64,000 nucleotides of DNA, taken from assembly GCA_025765615.1 (NCBI GenBank), contig JAIVFJ010000142.1, forward strand, positions 1 to 64,000, written 5' to 3'. The notes under the pieces were generated by a model, which was not told where the DNA came from, searched no databases, and was given only the letters and a program-made list of their open reading frames with translations. Positions 45,341 through 56,261 of the stretch are shown here, piece by piece. Numbering within the stretch: position 1 is the first letter of the stretch; each line of letters begins with the position of its first letter. Source of the DNA: Zopfochytrium polystomum (taxonomy: Eukaryota; Chytridiomycota; Chytridiomycetes; Chytridiales; Chytridiaceae). The translations under genes and the position numbers were made by a program.

Positions 45341-45752
45341 TGTAAACATTCTACTCTGAGTGAGTGAGTGGAAGGAGTGAATGAAGTGGAGATGTGTGTT
45401 TGTGGGTGGTCCTTCTCCCCAACTTGGAGAGAAAAAGAAAAACTCTGTTATGAATTATTGATACATGATGATGATATACACGCTGTAATAGTTGCTAGGC
45501 AAGTGTGACCGGCACAGGGTAAAAACTTCTCCTATATTATCTGCTTGAGCAGAGGAGGAGGAAAACTGTTGACACCAGGTTTCCCTTCCACTTAATACTC
45601 AGAGTATTTGTCAACAACGCAATCCAGCGCCAAGGTCTGCATTGGCGGTGGCTTGCTCTCCCATGGGCATCGTGAGAACAATAACTGACAGTCACAATAG
45701 GTTTGGGTCCGTCTTGTGCCTCTTGCTGCTAACCATTCAGTTCTGCCTAACA
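45341..45752 (+). repeat. Solo-LTR-like repeat family 2, longest copy
   Basis: 412 bp from TGTAAACA to CTAACA. Flanks GAAAT and GTAAT could be a target duplication with one change. Inside is a conserved segment around CTCCCATGGGCAT. I have not seen an internal coding region for this family. Confidence 0.6.
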
Positions 45753-46436
45753 GTAATCACAGGGTTTGTCATGGCAGAGGCTAGCTGTGAATCCAGTAAT
45801 GAATATAGCCGTCATCCAAAAAACCACATATTGTTGGCAGACAGCAATGGCGCTGGTGCTGAGGTACAGCAATTTGGTCAGAGGGATACTGGGCCTGTTG
45901 GGGATGCAGGCTTGCCACTTTGGACACCGGGGAACATCCCAGGACCCAATGCATTAGGTGATGGAATGGCCGTATTAGGTACCCCAGGATAGGCGGTCAA
46001 GTGATGTGGGAGCAAGTCCTACGTCTGTGGGAAACACCCAAAAAAAAAAAAAAAAAAAAAAAGAAAAGAGAAAATCCACCACACTTGTCAGTCCTAGCAC
46101 AAACAACAAAGGTGTGGTCAAACACCAACACATAGCGGATATCTCCTTCTGAATGTGGGTAAGGTAGAGATGGATAAGGGTTATTAACCGACATGCAGGC
46201 ATTTGGTAGATATAAGCAGACTCAGATATCAAATTTGACTGCGTATATCCGCTTGCATCCAAAGAAAAACCTGCTGATATCTGCTGTATCTGCTGGTGTT
46301 CAAGCTTTTGGAGCAGAATGTGCAGATAGGCAATTGCACCAATACTCTGCCGCAGAAAGGGGGGCATAGTGACGTGGACTTGTTTAGGAGTCGTGCTGGT
46401 GCATGATTAGTGAAAGGTTGTCAACTGCATCACTGC
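45753..46436. other. Intergenic with A run
   Basis: A run of about 22 A at 46039-46060, then sequence with repeated ATATC/ATCTGC words (46135-46300). No gene. Confidence 0.4.
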
Positions 46437-46723
46437 TGTCAGGAACAGGGCACGACAGGACAAGGTGATGATTGTATTGGAAACAATAATTCACTTGGGG
46501 GATGGGACAGGTCCCCCATCCCCCGTTTATACCTTTTGAGAGTCTTCCTTTGCAAGACTCAAAGAAAGTTCCAGAAAGAGCAATTAGTAATACAATGATA
46601 CCAATGATACAAATGACAACAAGACAAGTCAGGAAAGCAAAGAAGGTTCCAGAAGGTTCCACAAGGTTCCATGAAGGAATGTTCTAGAAGGTTCCAGAGG
46701 TTTCCAGAGGGTGATTCACAACA
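46437..46723 (-). mobile_element. Solo LTR of the chromovirus family, shortened
   Basis: 287 bp with a perfect duplication ACTGC (46432-46436 and 46724-46728). An internal deletion removes about 20 bp near the 3' end, and only one heat-shock-element module remains. Confidence 0.93.
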
Positions 46724-46827
46724 ACTGCCTGAAGAAAGACATGAATCTGGGGCCAGCAGCAGTTGGGGCCCGTAAGGCAAATCTGTAAAGAGCATTACAA
46801 ATGTGATCTACCTTAAAATAAGGCTGA

Positions 46828-46898
46828 GGGTTTGTGGTCTAGTGGTATGATTCCTCCTTCGGGTGGAGGAGGTCCTGGGTTAATTCCCCAGCAAGCAC
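46828..46898 (+). tRNA. tRNA-Pro(CGG), possibly decayed
   Basis: 71 nt. Loop TTCGGGT (anticodon CGG), fully paired anticodon stem CCTCC/GGAGG, T-stem CTGGG/CCCAG. The acceptor has one mismatch, and T-loop TTAATTC departs from the B-box consensus. Confidence 0.6.
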
Positions 46899-47782
46899 CA
46901 GGATTGCCCACTCATGTGACAATGGCGAGGGCATAGGGAGCCACATCTCCTTTATTTTCTGATGTCTTTGGAAAAGCAGCCAAGCAGAAAAATTAAAGCA
47001 AAAGTGCATGAAAAATCAAGATTTTTGTTGCCGCATGTTCCACAAGAACTCCAAAATTCTCAATTGAAAGAAAGAACAGAATTCCAGTCCTCCCATCACA
47101 GATATCAGTGAGCAGTTGCTTATTTTTCCTGATTTCTATAAAACATTCAATTTTTTCCTGCAGAAAGTGTGGTTCCAAAACCTCAATTTTTGTCTATTGA
47201 CTTGGGCCTGTGTGACAATCTGCCACCCACCTGGAGGATCTCCACCAGCTTGCTGCCAGCCACTAGGGTTTAAAATTGATACTATAGCCCAAAATATCGC
47301 GATACTTTTACTAATTAAATATCATGACATATATCACAATACTTTTGAAACTTGAAATAATTTTGCACACTATAAAAGCCAGAATAATTTGTTTGCACAT
47401 AACAAAGCAGCAGGAAAAATTTCTGCTGTGAATTCCACTGATTGAATACACTTTTGTGGCCTCAAAAATTGACAATGCTTTTACCAGCCACTGCAATTTG
47501 CAGTTTGCTGACAATGACTCGCTTTGGTTTTGTCGACCTGCAATTTGACTTCTTGCCGTTTGTCGCCTACGCCTCCTAGCGCATCTGACAACGTCCACTG
47601 CCATTGCATCTGGTGCCTGCTGAACCAGCGACAAGACCACCAACAATTCTTGGTCTCAGTACTTTGCGCTAAAACCAGATCAACAATTCAAACTGGCTCA
47701 GTCTTTTTGGATTTGAGGAACCAAGGCAGCTTTTGCTTAAGGTGTGGTGTTGAAGAGAATCAGTCACCTAATTTGTCCACTT
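46899..47782. other. AT-rich intergenic DNA
   Basis: No recognisable gene. Confidence 0.4.
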
Positions 47783-47863
47783 GCTCTGTACAGGGATCAA
47801 ATCTGTGACTTTAGCGTACCTCCAGTCACAAGAGGGCGTACCAGCACTACACTCTAACCAACT
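47783..47863 (-). pseudogene. Ile-type tRNA gene split by element C (3' part; 5' part at 51741-51758)
   Basis: Joined across the element this is a close copy of the tRNA at 379-473, with the same acceptor and intron position. The break falls in the D-arm. The anticodon loop reads CTGGTA, giving GGT instead of AAT. The T-loop reads ATTTGAT instead of GTTCGAT, which destroys the B box, so the gene was probably already dead or altered. Confidence 0.88.
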
Positions 47864-48177
47864 TGTTATGAATCACCCTCTGGAAACCTCTGGAACCTTC
47901 TAGAACATTCCTTCATGGAACCTTGTGGAACCTTCTGGAACCTTCTTTGCTTTCCTGACTTGTCTTGTTGTCATTGGTATCATTGGTATCATTGTATTAC
48001 TAATTGCTCTTTCTGGAACTTTCTTTGAGTCTTGACAAGGAAGACTCTCAAAATGTATAAAAGGGGGATGGGGGGACCTGTCCCATCCCTCAAGTGAATT
48101 ATTGTTTCCAATACAATCATCACTCCTCTCAGTTCCTTCTCTGCCTTGCCTTGCCTTGTCCTGCAATGTTCCTGACA
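47864..48177 (+). repeat. 5' LTR of element C
   Basis: 314 bp. It lacks one 40-bp heat-shock-element module present in A and B. TATA box, self-primer (48092-48102) and primer-binding site (48180-48190) are conserved. Confidence 0.95.
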
Positions 48178-48217
48178 TCATAATTCACTTCACCCTCTCC
48201 CACTACTCTCTGCCATC

Positions 48218-49141
48218 ATGTCTGACCCAAACAACACCTTCCCTGATGCAACTGCCTTCCAAGCCTTGATGGACCAATTACAAGCCCTCTCAAGACAGAC
48301 ACACCAACTTCAAGAACAAGTCCTTCACCAGCAGCACCAGCTTCAACAACAACTTCACCAACAAGAACATCAAGCTCTTCCCCTGCCTCAAGCCAACCAA
48401 GCAAGAGAGCCCAAGGTTCCCAGCCCTGACAAGTTCACTGGGCTGGCCAAAGACCTTAGGAACTTCATGGCCACTGTGGAGAATGTCATCCTTCTCCAAC
48501 CTTCAAGATTTCCCAGTGAGCAAGTCAAGGTTCTTTTCACAAGCACCCTCCTGTCTGGTCAAGCTCAATCATGGTACAGATCTCTCCCAAGCACACCCAC
48601 CACCCTGCAAGAGCTCTGGGAAGGGCTGGAGGCTACCTTTGGTGACCCCTACGCATCTTGGACAGCAAGATCCAAGCTCAAGCATATCAAGCAAGGAAAG
48701 CAATCTTGTGTGGCCTACACCAACCAATTCAAGCAACTAGCCAGAGACTCTGGATACAATGATGCAGCTCTGATGGAGCTGTACCATGATGGTCTCCATG
48801 AGTCTATCCAAGACATGCTCTCCCAGTCTCTGCACATCCCTGAGACCTTGGAAGAGTACATTCTCCTTGCCATCAAGATTGACAACAGACTCTACTCCAA
48901 GAGGCTGAAGCAAAGACAAGTAGGAACTACATCAAGACCTACCCCAGTTCCTCAAGCTCTCACAGTTCCTGAACCCATGCAAGTGGATGCAGTTGAGACA
49001 CTTCCTAAGGGTCCTCTGAGCCAAGAGGAGAAAACAAGGAGGGCCCAGCAGGGACTGTGTTTTTACTGTGGCTCCAAGGAGCATGCTGTCAAGGACTGCC
49101 CAAAGAAGAAGCACCCAAACTCCCAGGTCCAGGCTCACTGA
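48218..49141 (+). CDS. gag: Gag polyprotein of element C
   Basis: 307 residues, intact, and differing from the element A and B Gag by only a few residues. CCHC knuckle present. Intact Gag in an otherwise defective element fits selection for, or recent origin with, packaging competence. Confidence 0.94.
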   Translation: MSDPNNTFPDATAFQALMDQLQALSRQTHQLQEQVLHQQHQLQQQLHQQEHQALPLPQANQAREPKVPSPDKFTGLAKDLRNFMATVENVILLQPSRFPSEQVKVLFTSTLLSGQAQSWYRSLPSTPTTLQELWEGLEATFGDPYASWTARSKLKHIKQGKQSCVAYTNQFKQLARDSGYNDAALMELYHDGLHESIQDMLSQSLHIPETLEEYILLAIKIDNRLYSKRLKQRQVGTTSRPTPVPQALTVPEPMQVDAVETLPKGPLSQEEKTRRAQQGLCFYCGSKEHAVKDCPKKKHPNSQVQAH

Positions 49142-51427
49142 GGGGCAATTCCCTGGACCCTCCTCCAAGCTGCCCCTGTTTCATCACCACCACCAGCACC
49201 ACAAACACCTCAGATTCCAAGCCCCACCAACTCACCATGGATGTCAAGATTCAACTCTCACCCAAGTCAACCATCACAACCAAGGCCCTTATAGACTCTG
49301 GATCATCCTGCAACATCATTGATGCCACCCTTGCCAAGTCTTGTGCCATTCCTACGATCAAGAAATCCACACCCCTCAAGGTCCACTTTGCCAATCATGC
49401 TCTGTTCAAGGAAATCAGCCATGAAACCAAGCTAAACCTCCACATCCAAGACTTTCCACCATCCATGGTCAACCTGGAAGTATTGGATCTTGGCTCACCC
49501 ACATTCTCTGTCATCCTGGGATTACCATGGCTGCAAGCCCAGAACCCTGCCATTGATTGGGTCACTGGTCAAGTCCAACCTCCACCAATTGGAACAGTCA
49601 CCCAAAACTCAAGTCAAGCCTCCAAGTCTCATGCTCTCAAGTCCCTGATTCAAGGCTCTCAGCCTAGTATCCAAGGTCAACCACAAATGACAGCTCCAGT
49701 ATCAGCCTGCAGCTCACAGATCCCAGCCAAGATTCAAGTTTCACAGTTCACAGTTCATAGTCAAGATTCCAGCACAGCTCATAGAGCTCACAGTCATGGC
49801 CAAGTCTGTAGTTCACAGAACCCACAGTCAAAGCTTCAAGTACCACAGTTCACAGTCCAAATTCAAGATTCAAGCTCCACAGCTCACAGTCTTTGCCAAG
49901 AACAGAACCCTCAGTCAAAGATTCAAGAATCACAGTTCCCAGTCAACAATTCAAGCCCCACTGCTGATGAGCACAGAAGGACAGACCTTGCACCTGAAGG
50001 GGGAGATGGTTTCACCCCACCACCCAAGACACACCTTTCACTGCTTCCTGACAGTGTGTGGGCCCATGCTATTTCCAAGGACCCCAAGCCTCACAAGATT
50101 CAAATCAGCCAAGAAGAGGAAAAACTTGAGATACTCAAGACAAGGCATGATGCAGCAACAGCTGGACACCCAGGAGAGCACAAGACATATGAGCTTGTTT
50201 CCAGAGACTTCTACTGGCCAGGCATGAGGAAGTACATCAAGAACTATGTCAGCAGCTGTGAAACCTGTCAAAGAAACAAATCCAGCAGACACAAGCCCTA
50301 TGGACTTCTGGAGCCCCTCCCAATTGCCATCAGCCCTTGGTCATCAATATCCATGGACTTCATTGTGAAACTGCCCCCATCCCATGGATTTGACTCTATC
50401 CTTGTTGTCATCTGCAGAAGGACAAAGTTGGCCCATTTTATCCCCTGCACTGAGAATATAGATGCACAAGGAACAGCAGACCTGTTTTTGCAGCACATAT
50501 TCAGGCTCCATGGGCTGCCTCAGTCAATCATCAGTGACAGAGGACCTCAGTTCAGATCTCAATTTTGGAAAGCACTCACAACAGCCCTTGGAATCAAGTC
50601 TCAACTGTCAACTGCTTATCACCCTCAGACTGATGGGCAAACGGAAAGAACAAACCAGACTCTGGAGCAGTATTTGAGGTGCTATGTCAGCTATCAACAG
50701 GATGATTGGCCCACCCTCCTTCCGCTGGCAGAATTTGCTCTCAACAATTCTCTCCACTCAAGCACCCAGCTATCTCCTTTCTTTGCAACCTATGGCTTCA
50801 ATCCAAGAGGAGATCTTTTGGGACAAGAGATCCCTATCCAATGTCCAAGCTCCTGCTGTGGCTTCACACTTGCATAAGCTCAAGATCATCAGCACCTTCC
50901 TGGACTCCACCCTGAAGCAAGCCCAAGAAGATGCCTCAAGATTCGCCAACACTCACAGAATGGACCATGACCTTGCTGTGGGTCAGCAAGTTTGGCTTCT
51001 GAGGAAGAACTTGCAGACCAAAAGACCAAGTCCCAAGCTAGACAACCTCAAGTTGGGACCTTTCAAGATCTTGGAGCAAATCAATCCAGTCACCTTCAAG
51101 CTGGATCTCCCTGCATCCATGAAGATCCACCCAGTTTTCCATGTCAGCCTTTTAGAGAAGTTTGTGGCCAATTCCATTCCAGGCAGAGTTGTTCCTCCTC
51201 CTCCTCCAGTTGAGGTAGAAGGTGAAGAGGAATTTGAGGTTGAACAAATCTTGGATGCCAAGTGGTTTGGAAGGACACTCAAGTTCCTTGTTAAGTGGAA
51301 AGGTTACTCAGATGCTGACAACACCTGGGAACCTGAGTCAAACCTCACTCACTGCCAAGACCTTCTGCTCAAGTTCAAGACCAGGTACCCCACCAAGTTG
51401 CAGAAGAGGCCTAAAAGGGGGAGATGA
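49009..51427 (+). pseudogene. pol: Deleted pol of element C (PR-IN-chromodomain)
   Basis: In the -1 frame to Gag. Protease with D-S-G is followed by a linker about 30 residues longer than in B, then a fusion of the linker to the integrase N-terminus near 49977. Integrase motifs HHCC, SMDF and SDRGPQ are present. After the insertion near 50831 the frame moves, and the rest of integrase and the chromodomain continue in the frame open at 50684-51427. Confidence 0.92.
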
Positions 51428-51740
51428 TGTTATGAATCACCCTCTGGAAACCTCTGGAACCTTCTAGAACATTCCTTCATGGAACCTTGTGGAACCTTCT
51501 GGAACCTTCTTTGCTTTCCTGACTTGTCTTGTTGTCATTGGTATCATTGGTATCATTGTATTACTAATTGCTCTTTCTGGAACTTTCTTTGAGTCTTGAC
51601 AAGGAAGACTCTCAAAATGTATAAAAGGGGGATGGGGGACCTGTCCCATCCCTCAAGTGAATTATTGTTTCCAATACAATCATCACTCCTCTCAGTTCCT
51701 TCTCTGCCTTGCCTTGCCTTGTCCTGCAATGTTCCTGACA
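51428..51740 (+). repeat. 3' LTR of element C
   Basis: 313 bp, a single-base indel from the 5' LTR. Confidence 0.95.
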
Positions 51741-51758
51741 CAACTGAGTTAACAGAGC

Positions 51759-52160
51759 ATCCCCATGAGGACAGCCTACTGCTCTCTGACACCAGCAGAA
51801 TTTTTTTTCAAGGTAAGTGAGGGGGCGCAGGGCTTTCAAAAGATTAATTGTGTGGTGTACAATGAAATGTCAGAGCGATTGGTTGGGTGAGATTCTCATA
51901 AGGAAACAATTCCTGAAAGGCCAAAAATTGTGGGTCAAAAGGTGCACAAGCCCGCAGCCATTGGACCTCATTGGCGCTCTGCCCATTTCCCCATTATTTC
52001 AATTGTTCTTCCAATTTTCCCTGAAATTTATTGGTGTGCTCAGCAATTGGGAGATACAAGTCTGATTACATTCAATTATCAAAACCTCTATGTGGGCCGA
52101 AAGGGCTGATCAAGGCTCAGGATTGAAAGGATCCTAAAGTGATATTCTGGCAGTGTAATT
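51759..52160. other. Intergenic, no gene recognised
   Basis: Lies between the split Ile-type and truncated Leu tRNA sequences. Same gene order and similar spacing as 379-918, but the flanks do not match clearly. Confidence 0.4.
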
Positions 52161-52218
52161 GAGCAGAGTGGAGACCAGAGCCTACTCTGGCACCTTAGAC
52201 CAACTCGGCCATCTGCCC
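52161..52218 (-). pseudogene. Truncated tRNA-Leu pseudogene
   Basis: Acceptor GGGCAGA/TCTGCTC, D-arm and anticodon stem of the tRNA at 837-918 are kept. The T-arm and part of the variable arm are deleted and the anticodon loop has six bases. Confidence 0.85.
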
Positions 52219-53501
52219 TTCATATAGCATATAGACATGCAGCAACCACAAAATTTTTGCACAACTTCCTGGCTCTATTGCTAAATTGAGGAATCTCAAC
52301 TATCAGACGGGGTGTTCCAAAACCAGAACCAACAGCAACCCACCAGTTTGCACAAACTGTTGATCTGACCGTGTTAGAAGGGCTTCCAACCTTACCTACG
52401 TTTAAATCTGTTGTTGGACAGAGCTGGTACTAAAAGCATAACACTGGCGCATAGCATGTACACCACCCACTGACCAGTGTGGACCAGTGCAAATGTCATT
52501 TTTTTCCTCATTGTTACTCTTAAAAGGTATGTAGTGTAAGCAGATTCCAACAAGCCCTAGATTGCAATCAAAGTAAGGCTCCAAGAAACCAATGTCGGGA
52601 CAGTTCAGCCTGTTTATTCGCAATGCAATCGCTGGCAGCTGCAGCAGCCGACCACACAACTCAAGCCACCTCGTCGCAGTCCGCCTCATCCTCTTCGACA
52701 GCCCCCACGTATGTTATGGCTTCCAGAGTGGATTTTGAGCATCAGTTTGCTACATGTCTGAAGGTGAACGGAATGACTCGGACAATGAGTTTGGACCTCC
52801 TGGCGCGAGACTCGTCAGCCGCAGATTCAGACAACCAAGATGAAAACACGCTTCAGAGTCGGAATTGTTCGAAGTGGGCAAGCCGCCCAGTTCCCCCGAG
52901 AATGTTGTGGGCAGACTGGGGACGCCACGTCCTGCTGCTCCGTCGCCGCACCTTCCCTGGTGCACAGATGGCCTGCTCTTGGGGAGGGGACGATGGGTAG
53001 GCGATGACGGCCACAGCGCAACAAGCAATATTCAGCAGTCGATTCTACTCTCCATGTCGCAATTGAGGCCATACGGAGCTGGATCGACCACACTTTTTCC
53101 ACGCGAGGGCAGCGGGGTCTGGGGTCTTCTCGATGTGCACGCCCCCCCACAGTACGGACGCGGCGCTCGCGGTTGCGGTTGAGTGTGCTTCGTACCTGGC
53201 TGGTGGTGGAGTATTGGTGAAACGGAATGTCAAAGTGCTCTCTCCGGAAAATTGTTTGTCTATGTTTCCAGCAAGCCGGGATGCGTTTACTCAGCACGAA
53301 AAGCACCACAAAAAATTATTGTAAGTAGAAGACAGAACAAGGAGAGACACCCTGGCCAAAAAAATTGGCCATTATTTGTTAAATTCATGCATTTAAGAAA
53401 TTTTTTTCTCATTATTAGCAGTGTGGTGATTACTACATTAATAGAAGGAGGAAACAAACAAGTTCTCAATCCCCACCCCCCGAACAAGGACAGACATCGA
53501 C
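52219..53501. other. Transition to gene island, possible unresolved gene
   Basis: From about 52620 the composition becomes CpG-rich. An open frame at 52623-53000 (125 codons, Ala/Ser-rich start) and coding-like pieces in other frames to 53324 could be a broken or spliced gene on the plus strand. No domain recognised. Confidence 0.3.
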
Positions 53502-53638
53502 ATGACAACCAGCACAGCCGCAGCAGTGGCTGCCGCCGCCGCCATCGCCGCCATCCTTGCCGTCGCCCCCGGGACCGCCCGCGCGGACGACCCCGCCTGC
53601 ACCAGGGGGTAAGCAAAGCAGCGACAAGGCCTGTTTTC

Positions 53639-53712
<74 letters not shown>

Positions 53713-55147
53713 TCTCTCTTTCTCAGACTCCCTCGGTGAGAAGACCCTCTTCCTCTCACCCACGCACGTCTGATTGCTTTCTCACCACGCCAACCTCCAC
53801 CAAACCCGCAACACACTCGCTGCAGCTTCCAGTACCCTTCCTTCGGAGACTCCAACAACGAGGGTTTCCCGGGGTGCCCGCTGCCGCCCCCGAGCTGGCT
53901 GCCGGCAAATTGCTATGGATCGAACCCCAACGACGATGCCTGTGCTGCTGCCGGCTACCACCTGGTTGGCCCGCAAGCTGTCGACCAGTGCAAGCCCACG
54001 TCCGGCCTGTTCGCCGACGTTGCTGGTGCTGAGCGTCTCGGCAACCAACTCGCCTACCTCAAGAGCGCTTCTGAATGGTGCCTGATCCTCCCCAACAAGG
54101 AGGACCCATGGCTCAGAATGCTCTACTACGATCAGGTAAGGTTGTGCCGTGGTTGTGGGAGAGACATTGGCAGTCCAGGAGGACAAGGCTGTTCCGTCAG
54201 TTATCTTGGCCACTGCCGCTCGCTCCCCGTTCAATTGCATGAAGCATCAATACCAACCTTTTCATCACATGCTCTGAACACAAATAGGGTCGCGTCCCCC
54301 AGTCCGTCCAGGCCGAAGGACTCGTCATCGCCCAATGCCAAGGCGGCTTCATCTCTAGCGGCGGCGGCCTCTCTGGAAAGGCCGTCCCGTCGGGCGCCAT
54401 CCTGTCGGCCTCCCTTACCACCAACTTTGAGACGCCCGGTAAGCGCTACGTCCAAATGCATGGCCTCTTCGACCCCGACGTTGTTGGCGTGCTTCCCGCA
54501 GATGTGGACACGGGAGGGCAATGTGAGTAGTTGGTCCTGCCGATTTGTGTTTTCTTTTTCGTAACCCCCCTCTCGACCTGCCGCCGCCCGCCCCCCTCGA
54601 CCTTCCTCGACCCCCCACCGAAGACGACTCCTCTGATTACGTTTCCTGCGGCAAGGAGCCCTATTCCGGCGTCGACCAAAGCATGAACAGCGCCTCCGGG
54701 CCCTTTGCAAGCTTCGCCGGCAGCACACCCTTCAAATTCACGCACTACGTCCAGTACTTTGGCAAAGGGGAGTACTGCATGCGGATCTGCGAGGGCCTGT
54801 CGTACGGCACCCTCAGCGACTCGCCTTGCACGGCCCAGTACGACAAGTTGGGCTGCGGCAACTGGGGCATCAACAGCTTCCCGGACCCGGGCCAGTTTGT
54901 GACGGACGTCAACGGCGCCGTCAGCAGCAGCTCGTCGGCGGTCACGACCAAAACGAAGGCGACGACCAGCAGCAGCAGCGGCAAACCCACCGCGACGGGG
55001 ATCACTACGTCGTCGGCGGCCGTCGCTACTACGAGCGCGGCTACGACGTCGTCAAAGAGCGGCGCGGTGCCGGCGGTCGGGGCGTCGACGGCGCTGGTTG
55101 TCGCTAGCGTCTTCCTCGCCGGCGGGGCACTCGCCATGATTCTCTAG
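53502..55147 (+). CDS. GPI-type surface glycoprotein, macrofage-activating-glycoprotein-like
   Basis: Exons 53502-53608, 53826-54135, 54288-54522 and 54624-55147 encode 391 residues; introns of 217, 152 and 101 bp keep the frame. An Ala-rich signal peptide covers about residues 1-27 (cleavage likely after ARA). The secreted part is Cys-rich, with WLPANCYGSNPND near 50, SEWCLIL, YVQMHGLF, GGQYDSSDYVSC and YCMRICEG, a pattern like fungal macrofage-activating glycoproteins. A Ser/Thr-rich stalk (about 315-365) and a hydrophobic tail (about 373-391) indicate a GPI anchor. The first intron holds about 38 CT repeats (53639-53716). The role in such proteins is not firmly known; a cell-wall or surface location is inferred. 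Confidence 0.75.
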
Positions 55148-56261
55148 AGAGAGGGAACAGCAGCTTCTGCGATCGTTTCGCTCGTCCCCCTTTTTTTTTC
55201 GCCTAAACGTCGTTTCGCTTTGTTGGCCTTTGACTCGGTCGACTCGCCACTTTCGTGGCTTGTTGTTACAACCAAAAAGGAGAAAGAAAAAAAAAAAAAG
55301 AAAAAAAAAAAAAAGCTTGCCCTCTCCTTTCGGCGGTTCCTGAATCCCTCTTCTTGCTTTGTCGCTACTCGAGCCCCGCCCACCTTTTTCTACTTTCTCA
55401 GCCCTTTGAATTTTAAACCCCTCTTCTCCTTCTTATGCTCCGTGAGTTCGTCGAACTTAATGAAACCTGTGGAGTCCCACGATTTCACAAAGGAAATGAA
55501 AATAAAACTTGACCCTTCAACCCCAGTGCCCAACGGGATGTGTGAAAAACAAGATTTTTCCGCGGCCGTCGAGCCCCCACAGTTCCGGTCACATTTTAAA
55601 CACGGCACAACCTTCGGCAAGCAGAGAGCTTCACCAATTTTTTGAACCACCAGGACAACGTTCGTCTAACCCAGCCAGCTCCTGCGGTTGTGCTGCATTT
55701 GCGGCTGTTGGCCGTCGTTAGTTTTGAATAAACCTGGTGGGCGCCGAGTGACGAAGCCCGCTGCGGCTGGACCGTGATCGTTGACGAGTGATCTGTCAGT
55801 TGGGACAATGTGTTTGAACTTTTTTCACAATACTCTTTCGTCTTGAGGAACTTTGCACCGTGCCTGAGTAGGAGTATGCAAAGGAGTGCAGCAGGCAACG
55901 CCCGGAGACTAGACAATGAGAAAAACTAATCGAACGCCGACGACGACGACGACGACGGCGTGGCTGACGATGAGCTATGTGCTGTATACGTACACACACA
56001 ATACGAAAATTTCACCACCCCGCAATTTTGCGAAATTGGGCGGGTGCAGCCACAATCTCATTTCCGTTCGAGTTTGTGCTCCGCCCGGCCTTGTCACTCT
56101 CTCGCTCAGCTACCTGTTGATTCGTACCCACCCACCCATCGCCGTTATCTCCGTCATTGTCATTCATCGATCATCGTCCCCCGCCATTTCATCGCGCCCC
56201 CGACATCGCCGTCATCGCCGTCTCATCGACATCCTCGTCATCGTCACTGTCCTCGTCCTCG
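55148..56261. other. Intergenic
   Basis: 3' end of the preceding gene and promoter of the next. A-rich tract at 55287-55314, GAC repeats at 55937-55958. Open frames are featureless. Confidence 0.45.

Larger units (their letters stand above)
47864..51740 (+). mobile_element. Chromovirus element C, RT/RNase H deleted
   Basis: 3877 bp with LTRs of 314 and 313 bp that differ only by one G in a G run. Target duplication CAACT (47859-47863 and 51741-51745). Gag is intact. Pol jumps from the protease linker straight to the start of integrase at about 49977, losing reverse transcriptase and RNase H entirely. An extra base near 50831 shifts the frame inside integrase. The element cannot copy itself, yet it inserted recently. 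Confidence 0.96.

Noticed and set aside
53287..53858. Overlapping minus-strand frames of 130-158 codons rich in RERERE
   Set aside because: They are the reverse reading of the CT microsatellite in intron 1 of the surface-glycoprotein gene.
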